From the NCBI GenBank assembly GCA_020555605.1, contig JAJCJC010000001.1, positions 310,001 to 374,000 on the forward strand: a stretch of 64,000 nt of DNA, read 5' to 3'. Shown here one piece after another: positions 1 to 9,166 of the stretch (positions within the stretch are counted from its first letter, which is position 1; each line of letters starts with the position of its first letter). The stretch comes from a bacterium 210917-SL.2.15. GTDB taxonomy: Bacteria > Bacillota > Clostridia > Oscillospirales > Oscillospiraceae. Below the pieces are notes generated by a model. That model ran no database searches. It was not told the DNA's origin and was given only the letters and a program-made list of their open reading frames with translations. Made by a program: the position numbers and the translations under genes.

Positions 1-1269
1 GATGGACAGGCCCAGCCCTGTGCCGCCCGCGGCGCGGGAGCGGGCCTTGTCCACCCGGTAGAAGCGCTCGAACACCTTCGGCAGATCTTCCTCTGGGATG
101 CCAATGCCGTCGTCGGCCACCTCGATCTGCGCCGTTTCCCCGGCGCGGCAAAGGGTGATCTCCACAAAGCCGCCGGGATGGTTGTACTTGATGGCATTTT
201 CTGTCAGATTATATACGATCTGGTAGAGATCGTCCTCCGCGCCGCGCACCGTACACGCATCCTGCAAGTGCGCGTTCAGCGCCACGCCGTGCTCTTCTGC
301 CAGCAGCCGGAGCATATGTACCACACGCTCCACCACCGGCTCTGCCGCCACCGCGCTGCCCGGCCGGGGCGGCTCTCCGTCCAGCTTTGTCAGGCGCAGC
401 AGCTCTTCGGTAATGCGCTGAAGGCGTTCCGACTCGCTGCGGATATCTCCCACAAACTCACGCACCGTGGCCTTGTCGATCTCCTCGGTCTGCAAAATGG
501 AATCCGAGAGCAGCCGGATCGATGCCAGGGGCGTTTTCAACTCATGGGAGGCGTCCGCCACAAAACGGCGGCGGGCATTTTCCGTCACCTGCAGCCGATC
601 CGTCAGGCTGTCAAACTCCCGGGCCAGAGCGGCAATCTCGTCGTGTCCGCCCACAGCGGTGCGATGGTTATAATCGCCCCGGCGCACAATGCGGATCGCC
701 GAAAGCAATTCTCCAAAGCGTGCCGTCAGCAGCTTGGAGAGCACCAGACTGATAAGCAGCACCGCCAGTCCCGTCACCAGAGAGATGTTGCGCAGGTTCT
801 TCTGCAGCCCGCCCAGCAGTTCCGCCTGCTCCATATCGTACTCATAGGCATACACCGCGCCGATGATCTGCCCCCGGTACACCACCGGCGAGGCTGCCCG
901 GCTGCGGAAGGCCCCGTCCTCATAGCGGGAGTGAAACGCATCATAGCCGCCCAATGCCTCGACAATTTCCGTATAGAGCGCATAGCGCCCCACGGCGCCG
1001 CCGGTTTCCCGGTCGTCGTAAAGCACAATTCCGTCCGCGTCCGTCACCAGCACGCGGGATACTGCAGCCTCTTCCGCCACAGTCATGGCCTGGGCCACAT
1101 TTTTTTCCGTCAGCACGTCCAGCCCTGACAGGGCCGACACCATCACCGAAACGCTGCTCTGCATAGTGGTCTGCTTAGAGCGGAACACCATGTTCTGCGA
1201 CACCACCAGCGGATAGGTATTCAGCAGCACCAGCACGGCGATGATAATGAGAATATAGCTGAGCGCCAT
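1..1269 (-). CDS. Sensor histidine kinase (partial, C-terminus off the left edge)
   Basis: Membrane sensor kinase that should phosphorylate the response regulator encoded just upstream. Reading the minus strand from ATG 1269-1267 gives an N-terminal membrane segment, an extracytoplasmic region of about 150 residues, a second membrane segment followed by a HAMP-like stretch, then the H-box ASHELKTPLASI, an N-box region (NLTENAIKYN) and a G-box ending GGTGLGLSI at the window edge. Only the extreme C-terminus is missing. It begins 22 bp after the regulator stop codon with no strong ribosome binding site, so translational coupling is likely. The arrangement resembles PhoR/ResE-type kinases, but the signal cannot be inferred. 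Confidence 0.9.
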   Translation of the reverse strand, partial: MALSYILIIIAVLVLLNTYPLVVSQNMVFRSKQTTMQSSVSVMVSALSGLDVLTEKNVAQAMTVAEEAAVSRVLVTDADGIVLYDDRETGGAVGRYALYTEIVEALGGYDAFHSRYEDGAFRSRAASPVVYRGQIIGAVYAYEYDMEQAELLGGLQKNLRNISLVTGLAVLLISLVLSKLLTARFGELLSAIRIVRRGDYNHRTAVGGHDEIAALAREFDSLTDRLQVTENARRRFVADASHELKTPLASIRLLSDSILQTEEIDKATVREFVGDIRSESERLQRITEELLRLTKLDGEPPRPGSAVAAEPVVERVVHMLRLLAEEHGVALNAHLQDACTVRGAEDDLYQIVYNLTENAIKYNHPGGFVEITLCRAGETAQIEVADDGIGIPEEDLPKVFERFYRVDKARSRAAGGTGLGLSI

Positions 1270-1291
1270 GCGCAGCTGCAGGCTGCCGCTT

Positions 1292-1972
1292 TTACCCTTT
1301 AAAATAGTACCCCACTCCCCATTTTGTCAGGATATACTCCGGCTGGGCCGGGTTCTCCTCGATCTTCTCCCGCAGCCGGCGCACATGCACGTCCACCGTC
1401 CGGAAGTCGCCCTGGTATTCATAGCCCCACACCACGTTCATCAGTACCTCGCGGCTGTAGACCCGGCGGGGATGCTTCATCAAAAGCTCCAGCAGGTCGT
1501 ACTCCTTGGCCGTCAGTTCCACCCGCGTTTCGCCCCGGCGCACCACGTGCTCCCGCTGATCCAGCGTCAGGGCGCCCACGGTGATCTCCTCGCTTTTTTC
1601 CTGTCTCCCGGAGCCGGCGGCGCGCTTGAGCAGCGCCTTCACCCGGGCCTTCAGCTCCAAAATATTGAAGGGCTTGGTCATATAGTCGTCCGCCCCGCAG
1701 TCAAAACCCATCAGCTTGTCCGTATCCTCGCCTTTGGCCGTGAGCATGATGATGGGCACATCAGAGAATTCCCGGATGCGCATACAGGCTTCCAACCCGT
1801 CGATCTGGGGCATCATCACATCCAGAATGATAAGGTCGTATTCCCCGCTGCGGGCCAACTCCACGGCGGCGCTACCGTCATAGACCCCCTCCACCTGGTA
1901 GCCCTCATGCTCCAGATTGAACTTGATACCCTTGACGAGCAGTCTTTCGTCATCCACCACTAAAATTTTCAC
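1292..1972 (-). CDS. OmpR/PhoB-family response regulator
   Basis: 226-residue DNA-binding response regulator. The receiver domain covers residues 1-115, with acidic residues D8/D9, phospho-acceptor D51 in LDVMMP and K100 in MTKPF. The C-terminal winged helix (about 130-225) has the OmpR signature around VELTAKEYDLLELL and RTVDVHVRRLREKI. Length is normal for the family. Its ATG overlaps the stop codon of the upstream comEA-like gene by 4 bp (ATGA), and the partner kinase follows 22 bp later, so the three genes form one transcription unit. The regulon cannot be told from sequence. Confidence 0.95.
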   Translation of the reverse strand: MKILVVDDERLLVKGIKFNLEHEGYQVEGVYDGSAAVELARSGEYDLIILDVMMPQIDGLEACMRIREFSDVPIIMLTAKGEDTDKLMGFDCGADDYMTKPFNILELKARVKALLKRAAGSGRQEKSEEITVGALTLDQREHVVRRGETRVELTAKEYDLLELLMKHPRRVYSREVLMNVVWGYEYQGDFRTVDVHVRRLREKIEENPAQPEYILTKWGVGYYFKG

Positions 1973-2385
1973 TCTGCGGCCTCCTCCACCGTAATCACAT
2001 CCTTCAGATCGCCATAAATTCCCTCGCCGATACCCTCCACCAGCATCAAATCCTCTGTGGCTACAAAAGCGCCGTGCGCGCTGCGGTATTCCACAATGCG
2101 CTCGGCCAGCACCGGCCCAATGCCGGGCAGTGTGTCCAGCACCGCGGCGTCGGCTGTATTGATATTCAGGGGGGCTTCTGCCGTGGGCACAGGAGGTTCC
2201 TCCTCCTGTGCCAAAACTGGAGGCGTTTCCTCCTCCGCTGCTCTCAACGTTTCATTGCGCACCACATACTCCGCGCCGCCGCTGCGGCTGCGCAGCACAA
2301 AGATGGCCCCGGTAAGCAGCAGAAACACCAGCGTCATGGCCAAAAGAAGCGCTTCTGTTTTCGTTACTTTCTTCGACACTTTCAC
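1969..2385 (-). CDS. comEA: ComEA-like helix-hairpin-helix protein
   Basis: 138-residue protein with one N-terminal membrane anchor (about residues 12-32), a Pro/Glu-rich linker and a C-terminal ComEA-type domain with tandem helix-hairpin-helix motifs (LNINTAD, LPGIGPVLAERIVEYR, VEGIGEGIYGDL). Such proteins bind double-stranded DNA at the outer membrane face, and in Bacillus ComEA is the DNA receptor for transformation. It lacks the SLBB region of full-length ComEA, so a role in competence is only plausible. It is the first gene of the unit leading into the two-component system, which is an unusual neighbour for comEA. Confidence 0.8.
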   Translation of the reverse strand: MKVSKKVTKTEALLLAMTLVFLLLTGAIFVLRSRSGGAEYVVRNETLRAAEEETPPVLAQEEEPPVPTAEAPLNINTADAAVLDTLPGIGPVLAERIVEYRSAHGAFVATEDLMLVEGIGEGIYGDLKDVITVEEAAE

Positions 2386-2513
2386 AGTTGCGCTCTCCTT
2401 TCATCTTTGTTATAATGCTACGTATATGTAAAATGTTGTTTTTTGCCTTGTTTTGTCGCCGCCCAGGAGACGGCTACATAATAGTAGCATAACACAAATT
2501 ATGGGAGATTAGA

Positions 2514-3896
2514 ATGAAAAAGCAGAGATTTCTTTCAACTTTTTTGGCCGCCGCAGTACTCGTCGGTCTGCTGTGCCCTGCCGCCCTGGCTGCGCCGGAG
2601 GACAATTCCTTTGAAGCCATAACCGTTTCCGCCAAAGCCGCCCTTCTAGTGGACGGCGACACCGGGCAGGTACTGCTGGATCAGGATTCCCACAAAGAGC
2701 TGTACCCCGCCAGCATCACAAAATGCATGACGACGCTTCTGGTGCTGCAGGCCATCGACAAGGGAACGCTGGCACTGGATCAAACCATCACCGCCTCCCA
2801 AAGCGCCATTGACATGCTCACGGCCGATTCCAGCACCGCCGGCATCAAAGTGGGCGAACAGCTCACCGTGGAGCAGCTGCTCTACTGCGTGATGATCCAA
2901 TCCGCCAACGAAGCCTGTTACATCCTGGCCGAAACCGTTTCCGGCAGCGTGGACGCCTTCGTGGAGGACATGAATGAAGAAGCAGAGCGCCTGGGCTGCG
3001 AAAACACCCATTTTGTAAACCCCTGCGGCCTGCAGGATGCCGACCATTACACCTCCGCCTGGGACATTTACCTCATTACCAAGGAAGCCATGAAATATTC
3101 CACATTCATGACTCTGGCCAGCACCACCAAATATACCCTGCCTGCCACCAATCTCTCTGAGCAGCGGGTGTTCCACACCACAAACTATCTTCTCGACGGC
3201 TGGCGCGCCACAAGCTACATCTATCCATACGCTAAGGGCATCAAAACCGGCCACACCAGCGACGCAGGCTATTGCCTCGTGTCTTACGCGGAAAAGGGCG
3301 AGCGCAGCCTGATCAGCGTGGTGCTGGGTGCACAGGCCGTGACCACAGATGGAAAAACCGACTACCAGAGTTTTTCGGAAACCAAACGCATGTTTGAATG
3401 GGGATTCAACAGCTTCAAGCGCACCACCATCCTCGACCATGCCGATCTGGTGTCCCAGATGCCTGTGACGCTCTCGCGCAAAACAAATTATGTCGCCGTT
3501 CATCCGAAGGAAGATGTGGAAGTGCTGCTGCCGTCCAATTTGACGGCGGAGGATCTCACCCAAACGGTCACGCTGGACGCTGAATCCGTGGAAGCCCCTG
3601 TGATCACCGGCCAAAAACTGGGCACTGTCACCGTCACGGACAGCAGCGGAACCGTGTATGCCACCGCCGACCTGGTGGCCGCCAATGAAGTCCCCGTCTC
3701 CCAAATCCTTCTGGTGATCCATAAGATCCAGGCGCTGTTCGCCAACCCCTTGATCAAAATCCTGACGGCAGTGATCCTGGTGCTGCTAATTCTGGCTGTG
3801 ATTTCCTATTTGCGCCGTCGGCCTAAACGGTACCGTGGCGGCCAGAGCTATCGAACGCGCCACCGCAATCGCAGCTATCATGGCCGCCGACGCTGA
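2514..3896 (+). CDS. dacA: D-alanyl-D-alanine carboxypeptidase, PBP5/DacA type
   Basis: 460-residue serine DD-carboxypeptidase (peptidase S11) that trims the terminal D-Ala of peptidoglycan stem peptides outside the cell. A signal peptide covers about residues 1-27. The catalytic triad motifs are all present: S67-I-T-K70, S130-A-N132 and K244-T-G246. A beta-rich PBP5 C-terminal domain follows (about 300-380), then a membrane segment near 405-425 and a very basic tail rich in Arg. The C-terminal transmembrane anchor replaces the usual amphipathic helix. The gene is monocistronic, with its own terminator. Confidence 0.93.
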   Translation: MKKQRFLSTFLAAAVLVGLLCPAALAAPEDNSFEAITVSAKAALLVDGDTGQVLLDQDSHKELYPASITKCMTTLLVLQAIDKGTLALDQTITASQSAIDMLTADSSTAGIKVGEQLTVEQLLYCVMIQSANEACYILAETVSGSVDAFVEDMNEEAERLGCENTHFVNPCGLQDADHYTSAWDIYLITKEAMKYSTFMTLASTTKYTLPATNLSEQRVFHTTNYLLDGWRATSYIYPYAKGIKTGHTSDAGYCLVSYAEKGERSLISVVLGAQAVTTDGKTDYQSFSETKRMFEWGFNSFKRTTILDHADLVSQMPVTLSRKTNYVAVHPKEDVEVLLPSNLTAEDLTQTVTLDAESVEAPVITGQKLGTVTVTDSSGTVYATADLVAANEVPVSQILLVIHKIQALFANPLIKILTAVILVLLILAVISYLRRRPKRYRGGQSYRTRHRNRSYHGRRR

Positions 3897-3916
3897 CTGT
3901 TGACGCCTCAGGCAAC

Positions 3917-3961
3917 AAAAAACCGTCTCTGCGTACAAATTACGCAGAGACGGTTTTTTTA
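3917..3961. terminator. Bidirectional terminator between dacA and dctM
   Basis: Perfect 13-bp stem (3923-3935 with 3941-3953), 5-nt loop, A-run before and T-run after. It sits between two convergent genes and should work for both strands. Confidence 0.9.
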
Positions 3962-3973
3962 TCTGCATCGCTC

Positions 3974-5326
3974 TTATCCCACCAGGAACATTGAGAGAGG
4001 TTCCACAAAGGTAATCAGCATCAGGGCGATGATCGCTAAAACAAAATAGGGCACGATCCATTTGAGCATGCTCTCCATCTTGATCTTCGCCACCGCCGCG
4101 CCGACAAACAGGTTGCAGCCGTAAGGCGGCGAGCACAAACCGATGGCCAGGTTGACGGACATGATGACGCCAAACTGGATCGGGTCAATGCCCAGGGACT
4201 GCACTGTGGGCAGCAGCAGCGGTGCCATGACGATAATGGCCGGCACCGTGTCGAGGAACAGACCGATGACCAGCAGAATCGCATTGATCAGCAGCAGAAT
4301 GATGATCGGATTATTCGACACCGTGGTCAGGAAGTGCGAAATCATCTGCGGCACCTGTTCAAATGTCATAAAGGTGGAGAATACTGTGGAATATCCCAAC
4401 AGGAACGAGGTGACGCCATTGAGCACAGAAGCCGCCAAAAAGGTCTGGAACAGTTCCCTTTTGCCCATTTCCTTATAAATGAACATGCTGGCAAATATAG
4501 AGTACACCACACTGACACAGGCGGCCTCAGTGGGCGTGAAAATACCGGAATAAATGCCGCCCAGAATGATCACCGGAGACAGCAGCGCCCAGAAGCCATC
4601 CTTAAAGGTGTTCCAGATCATATGCAGGCGTTCTTTCATCGCCCGGCGCATCAGAGCCTTTTGCTCCTCTTTTGTCAGCACCTTCTCTGCGTCCGCCTGG
4701 GCCTGAACGGATTTCTGCCGCAAATCCCAGCCGTGGCGCCTACACAGAAAAATGTTCATCAGGATAAACAGCACGCCGATCAGAATACCGGGCAGAATAC
4801 CGGCACGAAACAGATCGGGCACCGACGTTTTCGTGGCCGCGCCGTAAAGCACAAAGGAAAGGCTCGGCGGGATGATCGGCCCCACAATGGCCGCAAAGCA
4901 CACCACCGTGGTGGCATAAGGCACATCGTAGCCCTTTTTCTTCATTTCGGGGATCATCATGCTGCCGATGGCGGAGGCCGTGGCCATGCCGGAGCCGCAC
5001 AGGGCGCCGAAGAACATGCACGCCAAGATCGTCACGCAGCCCAGGCTGCCTGCGACAAAACCGATCAGCGCCGAGGCAAAGTCCACGATGCGGCGGGCGA
5101 TGCCGCCGGTGGACATGATGACGCCCGCCAGCATGAAGAACGGGATCGCCATCACCGTAAAGGAAAAGATGCCCGAATAGCAATACTGGGCGTTGACCAC
5201 CATGTTCAGATCGGAACAGAGCCACATGGCCGCCATGGTGGCGCCGCCGATGGCAAAGCCCACGGGAACGCCGAAGAGCATAAAGGCCACCAGCAGTACC
5301 AGCACTACAATCACTGCCATTGTCAT
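3974..5326 (-). CDS. dctM: TRAP transporter large permease DctM
   Basis: 450-residue multi-spanning membrane protein (about 12 hydrophobic segments) of the DctM family, the ion-coupled channel subunit of a tripartite ATP-independent periplasmic transporter. Start ATG at 5326 overlaps the dctQ stop codon by 4 bp. It is the last gene of the kdd-kce-dctP-dctQ-dctM unit. Families of this type usually carry carboxylates. The operon context suggests an amino-acid-derived carboxylate of lysine fermentation, which is inference only. A central soluble loop (about residues 190-230) is rich in charged residues. Confidence 0.95.
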   Translation of the reverse strand: MTMAVIVVLVLLVAFMLFGVPVGFAIGGATMAAMWLCSDLNMVVNAQYCYSGIFSFTVMAIPFFMLAGVIMSTGGIARRIVDFASALIGFVAGSLGCVTILACMFFGALCGSGMATASAIGSMMIPEMKKKGYDVPYATTVVCFAAIVGPIIPPSLSFVLYGAATKTSVPDLFRAGILPGILIGVLFILMNIFLCRRHGWDLRQKSVQAQADAEKVLTKEEQKALMRRAMKERLHMIWNTFKDGFWALLSPVIILGGIYSGIFTPTEAACVSVVYSIFASMFIYKEMGKRELFQTFLAASVLNGVTSFLLGYSTVFSTFMTFEQVPQMISHFLTTVSNNPIIILLLINAILLVIGLFLDTVPAIIVMAPLLLPTVQSLGIDPIQFGVIMSVNLAIGLCSPPYGCNLFVGAAVAKIKMESMLKWIVPYFVLAIIALMLITFVEPLSMFLVG

Positions 5327-5868
5327 TGCCCTGCGCCCCCTTTCTCCGCTCCGTCCTGCCCGGCCGGAGCACCCTTAAACAAATACTTCAGCGACCGTCC
5401 AAAGCCCCATATGCTGCGCAGGATCATCAGCCCACAGCCGATAACCACCGCAAGATAGCCCCAGGAAACGCTGATTTTGATACCTGCATAATGCGTTCCC
5501 ATCTGGGAAAACACCAGCGAGATTCCGTAGTAAAACGTAACGGCGCAAATAACGATCACGACGATTTCCGACAGGATGTTGACGGCCTGCGCCACCCGGA
5601 AGGGCAGGCGGTCCGTCAGCATCGTGATCTTGATATGCTCCCCCTTGCGCTCGCCCAGGCTGATACCCAGCCAGGTGATCCATACAAACAGGAACTTGCC
5701 CAGCTCTTCCGACCAGGACAGGGAATTGCTGAACACATAGCGCATGATGACCTGCAGAAAGATAACGGCCACCATCAGCGCAAACATCGCCACAATGACG
5801 ATCTCTTCCGTGTGATTCAAAAGATAGAATAAACGGTTTTCCTTTCGCTCTTTCATAAAACCGCGCAT
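5323..5868 (-). CDS. dctQ: TRAP transporter small permease DctQ
   Basis: 181-residue small membrane subunit with four hydrophobic segments (roughly 20-42, 55-75, 95-117, 135-157) and the DctQ core around WSEELGKFLFVWITWLG. The reading frame stays open far upstream into the dctP end, but ATG 5868-5866 is the sensible start because it gives the usual family length and has a GAGGG upstream. ATG 5856 is an alternative. The C-terminus is basic and ends in a small Gly-rich tail. It joins DctM to form the membrane complex. Confidence 0.88.
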   Translation of the reverse strand: MRGFMKERKENRLFYLLNHTEEIVIVAMFALMVAVIFLQVIMRYVFSNSLSWSEELGKFLFVWITWLGISLGERKGEHIKITMLTDRLPFRVAQAVNILSEIVVIVICAVTFYYGISLVFSQMGTHYAGIKISVSWGYLAVVIGCGLMILRSIWGFGRSLKYLFKGAPAGQDGAEKGGAGQ

Positions 5869-6007
5869 GATACCCTCTGAAAAAGCACCATACCGTCCTC
5901 CCTTCTCTATCGCCTCCCGCGGCCGGGTGCGCAGCGCGCCCCGGTCGCGGGAGCGTTTCGTTTCTCTTTTACATGTTTGGCGCGTGCTCTGCCTGCGCCA
6001 TGTCCGC

Positions 6008-7057
6008 TCAATGCTGGGGCACCGTAGCCAGCCAGGCGTCGATGACGTCGTCGCCCACTTTCTCACGCCACAGGTCATACACCGGCTGCACCGCTTCGGT
6101 GAAGGCAGCCACCTCTTCGTCAGTCAGTTCTTCCACTGTAGCGCCTTCGGCCTTGAAACGCTCAATATATTCGATCTCATTGGCGCGCTCTTCCTCGCGC
6201 TGCTGCTCGCACATCAGGCGGACGCCTTCCTTGACCAGTTCCTGATCCTCCTGCGACAGGCTGTTGAGCCACTCGAGTGAGCAGATCACCGGGAAAGGCG
6301 AACTGGCATGGTTGGTCAGTGTGATGTAAGGCGCGATCTCATGGAGGTTGAAGTCGTTGAACACGCCCAGAGAATGATCCAGGCCGTCAATCGCGCCGGT
6401 AGACAGAGAGGACACCACTTCGCCCCAGGCCATGGGGGAAGGGTTGCCGCCCATATCTTTCCACATTTCTACATTCAGCTCATTCTGCGCGATGCGGATT
6501 TTCTGGCCCTTCAGATCCGCAGCGTTGTGATAGGTTTTGTTGCGGCTGATTACCTGACGCATGCCGTTGTAATACATACCGAGGCAATAATAGCCGGCCG
6601 GTTCGATGGCCTCGTTGAACAGCTCCAATCCGCCGTTTTCAAAAGTGCCCTCTACCCAATCTTCATAGGTGGGATAAAGGTAGGGCAAATCCACGCAGCT
6701 GGCTTCGTCGCCGGCTACGGTAGCTACCACGGAAGCCAAATCAAACTCCATAGTCAGTGTGCCAAGCTTCACGCCAGCCACCATATCAGGGGAGTCGCCC
6801 AGGGAGCCGTCGGAATGGACCTCCACCACAAAACGGCCGGGTGCCTTTTCCTCCAGATACTCACCCAGCCAGACACTCCACTTGTGGGTAGAACGCTGGG
6901 AAGAGTCGGTGTGGCCAATGATGATCTTAATCGGCTCTCCTTCGGCGCCGTTGCTGGCCGGATCGTCATTCTCACTCCCGGGCCGCGCGCATCCGGAAAA
7001 CAGGCTCAGGCCCAAGGCAGATGCCGTCAACAAGGCAAAAACGCTTCTTTTTTTCAT
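6008..7057 (-). CDS. dctP: TRAP transporter substrate-binding lipoprotein DctP
   Basis: 349-residue extracytoplasmic solute receptor. The N-terminus MKKRSVFALLTASALG with lipobox LFSGC marks it as a lipoprotein tethered outside the membrane. The start at 7057 is chosen over an upstream in-frame codon because GGAGAAG lies just before it and the signal peptide begins there. The mature protein matches the DctP fold, with the conserved Arg region near SRNKTYHNAADLKGQKIRI that usually binds the ligand carboxylate. It lies 47 bp after kce. The substrate is unknown; a lysine-pathway intermediate is a context-based guess. Confidence 0.92.
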   Translation of the reverse strand: MKKRSVFALLTASALGLSLFSGCARPGSENDDPASNGAEGEPIKIIIGHTDSSQRSTHKWSVWLGEYLEEKAPGRFVVEVHSDGSLGDSPDMVAGVKLGTLTMEFDLASVVATVAGDEASCVDLPYLYPTYEDWVEGTFENGGLELFNEAIEPAGYYCLGMYYNGMRQVISRNKTYHNAADLKGQKIRIAQNELNVEMWKDMGGNPSPMAWGEVVSSLSTGAIDGLDHSLGVFNDFNLHEIAPYITLTNHASSPFPVICSLEWLNSLSQEDQELVKEGVRLMCEQQREEERANEIEYIERFKAEGATVEELTDEEVAAFTEAVQPVYDLWREKVGDDVIDAWLATVPQH

Positions 7058-7104
7058 GATTCTCTTCTCCTTTTCAAAAATATACCCCTCAGGGTTGCGC
7101 TCAT

Positions 7105-7938
7105 TCACAGATCTTTAGGCGTGCGGATGTGCAGAATTTCTCTGGCTTCGGCAGGCGTGGCGATCGGACGGCCCAGCAGACGGGCCAGCGCCGCCACTTT
7201 TTCCACCATTTCGCCGTTGCTCTTCGCCAGAACGCCCTTTTCCAGATACAGATTGTCCTCAAAGCCCACGCGTACATGGCCGCCCAGGCAGATCGTCGCC
7301 GCGGCGATGGTCCAGGCGTTTTTGCCCAGGCCCGTGGCCGTCCAGGTGGATCCGGCGGGGACGCTTTCGGCCATAAACACCAGATCCCGCACCGTGGCGC
7401 TCATCTGCACGCCCAAAACGAAGTCAAAATGCAGCGGGTGCGCCAGCAGGCCTTTTCGGTCCGCTTTCAGAGCAATGTCGATCATCCCTTTGTCAAACAC
7501 TTCCAGTTCCGGCTTGATGCCGCGCTCGGCCATGATTTTAGCAAAGTTCATGACGGTATTGTCCGTATTGACAAAGATCTCATCCCCGCCGAAGTTGCAG
7601 GTGCCGCAATCCAGCGTGGCAAATTCCGGCGTCGGTTCGATCTCTGTGGACTGCAGGCGCTCCAGATCGCTCATACCCACCGCGCCGCCGGTAGAGAGCT
7701 GGACAATTGCCTCTGGGCATAGGGCGCGGATCGCATCCACACACTCCTGGAAACGGCCTTTGTCCTGGGTGGGCGTACCGTCGTCCCAGCGCACATGCAG
7801 ATGGATCACAGAAGCGCCCGCATCGTATGCGCTTTTCGCCTCCCGGGCAATCTCTTCCACTGTGTAGGGCACGGCAGGATTCTGCTCCTTGGTCACCTCA
7901 GCGCCGCAGATGGCTGCGCTGATGATCAGCTTTTCCAT
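7105..7938 (-). CDS. kce: 3-keto-5-aminohexanoate cleavage enzyme (BKACE family)
   Basis: 277 residues. Zinc enzyme that condenses 3-keto-5-aminohexanoate with acetyl-CoA and releases acetoacetate and 3-aminobutyryl-CoA in lysine fermentation. The metal-binding pair H46-x-H48 appears in VIHLHVR at exactly the positions described for the family. S82 in STGG and the segment HVRVGFEDN (E227) match other active-site elements. The BKACE (DUF849) superfamily has many substrate specificities, but kdd directly upstream (21-bp gap) and kal nearby make the lysine-pathway assignment strong. AAAGGAGG precedes its ATG. Confidence 0.92.
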   Translation of the reverse strand: MEKLIISAAICGAEVTKEQNPAVPYTVEEIAREAKSAYDAGASVIHLHVRWDDGTPTQDKGRFQECVDAIRALCPEAIVQLSTGGAVGMSDLERLQSTEIEPTPEFATLDCGTCNFGGDEIFVNTDNTVMNFAKIMAERGIKPELEVFDKGMIDIALKADRKGLLAHPLHFDFVLGVQMSATVRDLVFMAESVPAGSTWTATGLGKNAWTIAAATICLGGHVRVGFEDNLYLEKGVLAKSNGEMVEKVAALARLLGRPIATPAEAREILHIRTPKDL

Positions 7939-7959
7939 GGTTTTTTCCTCCTTTCCTTC

Positions 7960-9000
7960 TTAGTTTCCTCTGCAGTAGCGCGCTTCCAGATAGCTGCGCA
8001 GCTTTTCCTCCCGGCGGACGATATCAAAGGCAATCGCCGCATGGCCGGGGTAATAACCGTTGCCGATCAACATGGGGACATATTTTTTAATCCCTTCAGC
8101 GCCGAGGGATGCCTTTGCAAAATCGGTGCTCATACTGAAGAAATAAATCATGCCGGTGTCCTTCGTCACCAAAATAGAGGACAGCTCCGTGTTGGGTACA
8201 TTCACAGTATTTACCGAAAAATCGGCCAGCCGGCCGCCGGTGGCTTTCCTATAGGCTTCATAGGCCTCCAGCGGCTTCTGCCCGTCGGCCTGCACCACAA
8301 GATCGGCTATGCCAAGGCTGCGCACCAACTCACATTGTGCAGCGGAATGCTCCATGCACACCACAAGCCCCGTGGGGGAAACCCGCTTTTTGGCCTCCGC
8401 CAAGCACAAAAGTCCTGCCTTGCCCGCACCTTCCACCACCACGGTATCTCCGGCTTTGGCATGGACGGCCACCTGTGCCGGCGCACCGGCAATATCCATC
8501 AGCGCCAGACTCAGCGGCGCGCCCAGATCTTCCGGAAGTTTCGTGTAAATGCCAGATTCAAACAAAATGGCGTCCGCTTTGCAGAAAACCTGTTCCGTAT
8601 CTGTATCAATGCCTGTAATTTCATAGATTTTCAGCGGCGTCAGGGAGAGAGATACCAGCGTTGCAATGCGGTCCCCCACCTCAGCTTCGGTTTTGCCCTG
8701 CAGCGCCGCACCGATCTCTTTGACTGTTCCAATCAGGATCCCGCCGGATTTGGTGACCGGGTCCTGAAACTTGCCCCGTTCCTCCACAATCTTCCGGATC
8801 TCCGCCTTCATCTGTTCCGTATCGCCGCCGCATTCCCGCCGAATGCGGCCGAATGCTGTGGCTGTGGGCTGCAGAGCTTCCACGGCAATTAAAATTTCAT
8901 TGTCGCAGACCACCGGGTCATTGTTCACCCGCTCCGCCGCCTGCGGCAGCAGGCCCGCCGGTGAAATCACGCGGTGGCTTCCATAAGGGTTCCCTTTCAA
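7960..9000 (-). CDS. kdd: L-erythro-3,5-diaminohexanoate dehydrogenase
   Basis: 346 residues. NAD(P)-dependent oxidative deaminase that turns 3,5-diaminohexanoate into 3-keto-5-aminohexanoate plus ammonia. A Rossmann-type motif (VVVEGAGKAGLLCLAE) lies near residue 170, preceded by the family N-terminal domain. The frame is open to 9162, but the sigma-54 promoter at 9054-9070 lies inside that extension. The true start is therefore the TTG at 9000-8998, which has AAAAAGGAG 9 bp upstream and gives the family N-terminus MKGNPYGSHRVI. It is the first gene of the kdd-kce-dctPQM operon. Confidence 0.93.
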   Translation of the reverse strand: MKGNPYGSHRVISPAGLLPQAAERVNNDPVVCDNEILIAVEALQPTATAFGRIRRECGGDTEQMKAEIRKIVEERGKFQDPVTKSGGILIGTVKEIGAALQGKTEAEVGDRIATLVSLSLTPLKIYEITGIDTDTEQVFCKADAILFESGIYTKLPEDLGAPLSLALMDIAGAPAQVAVHAKAGDTVVVEGAGKAGLLCLAEAKKRVSPTGLVVCMEHSAAQCELVRSLGIADLVVQADGQKPLEAYEAYRKATGGRLADFSVNTVNVPNTELSSILVTKDTGMIYFFSMSTDFAKASLGAEGIKKYVPMLIGNGYYPGHAAIAFDIVRREEKLRSYLEARYCRGN

Positions 9001-9053
9001 ATAGATCACACTCCTTTTTGTGCAGATATGGAATATCCTTCTGCCAGAGATAA

Positions 9054-9070
9054 AGCAAATCCTATGCCAA
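9054..9070 (-). promoter_or_regulatory. Sigma-54 (-24/-12) promoter for kdd-kce-dctPQM
   Basis: Read on the minus strand the site is TTGGCAT-AGGAT-TTGCT, with GG at 9068-9067 and GC at 9056-9055. That gives the correct 12-bp -24 to -12 register. Transcription would start near 9043 and leave about a 40-nt leader before the TTG start of kdd. Confidence 0.85.
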
Positions 9071-9166
9071 CTATACAGCATACCGGATTTTGTGTGATTG
9101 TGCTGTATTTTGAATTTTGTTTTTGACAGATCCCCCAAAGTTCCCCGTATCTTCTGCCCCACAAAA

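Noticed and set aside
2646..3722. Long minus-strand open frame of 358 codons opposite dacA
   Set aside because: His/Gly-rich shadow of a GC-rich gene; dacA on the plus strand has all catalytic motifs and a signal peptide.
4334..5458. Long plus-strand frame opposite dctM, rich in His, Arg and Gln
   Set aside because: Composition typical of antisense shadows; dctM is clearly coding on the other strand.
9001..9162. N-terminal extension of Kdd up to an ATG at 9162
   Set aside because: The leftward sigma-54 promoter lies inside it, the family N-terminus begins at the TTG 9000 with a strong ribosome binding site, and the extra 54 residues match nothing in the family.
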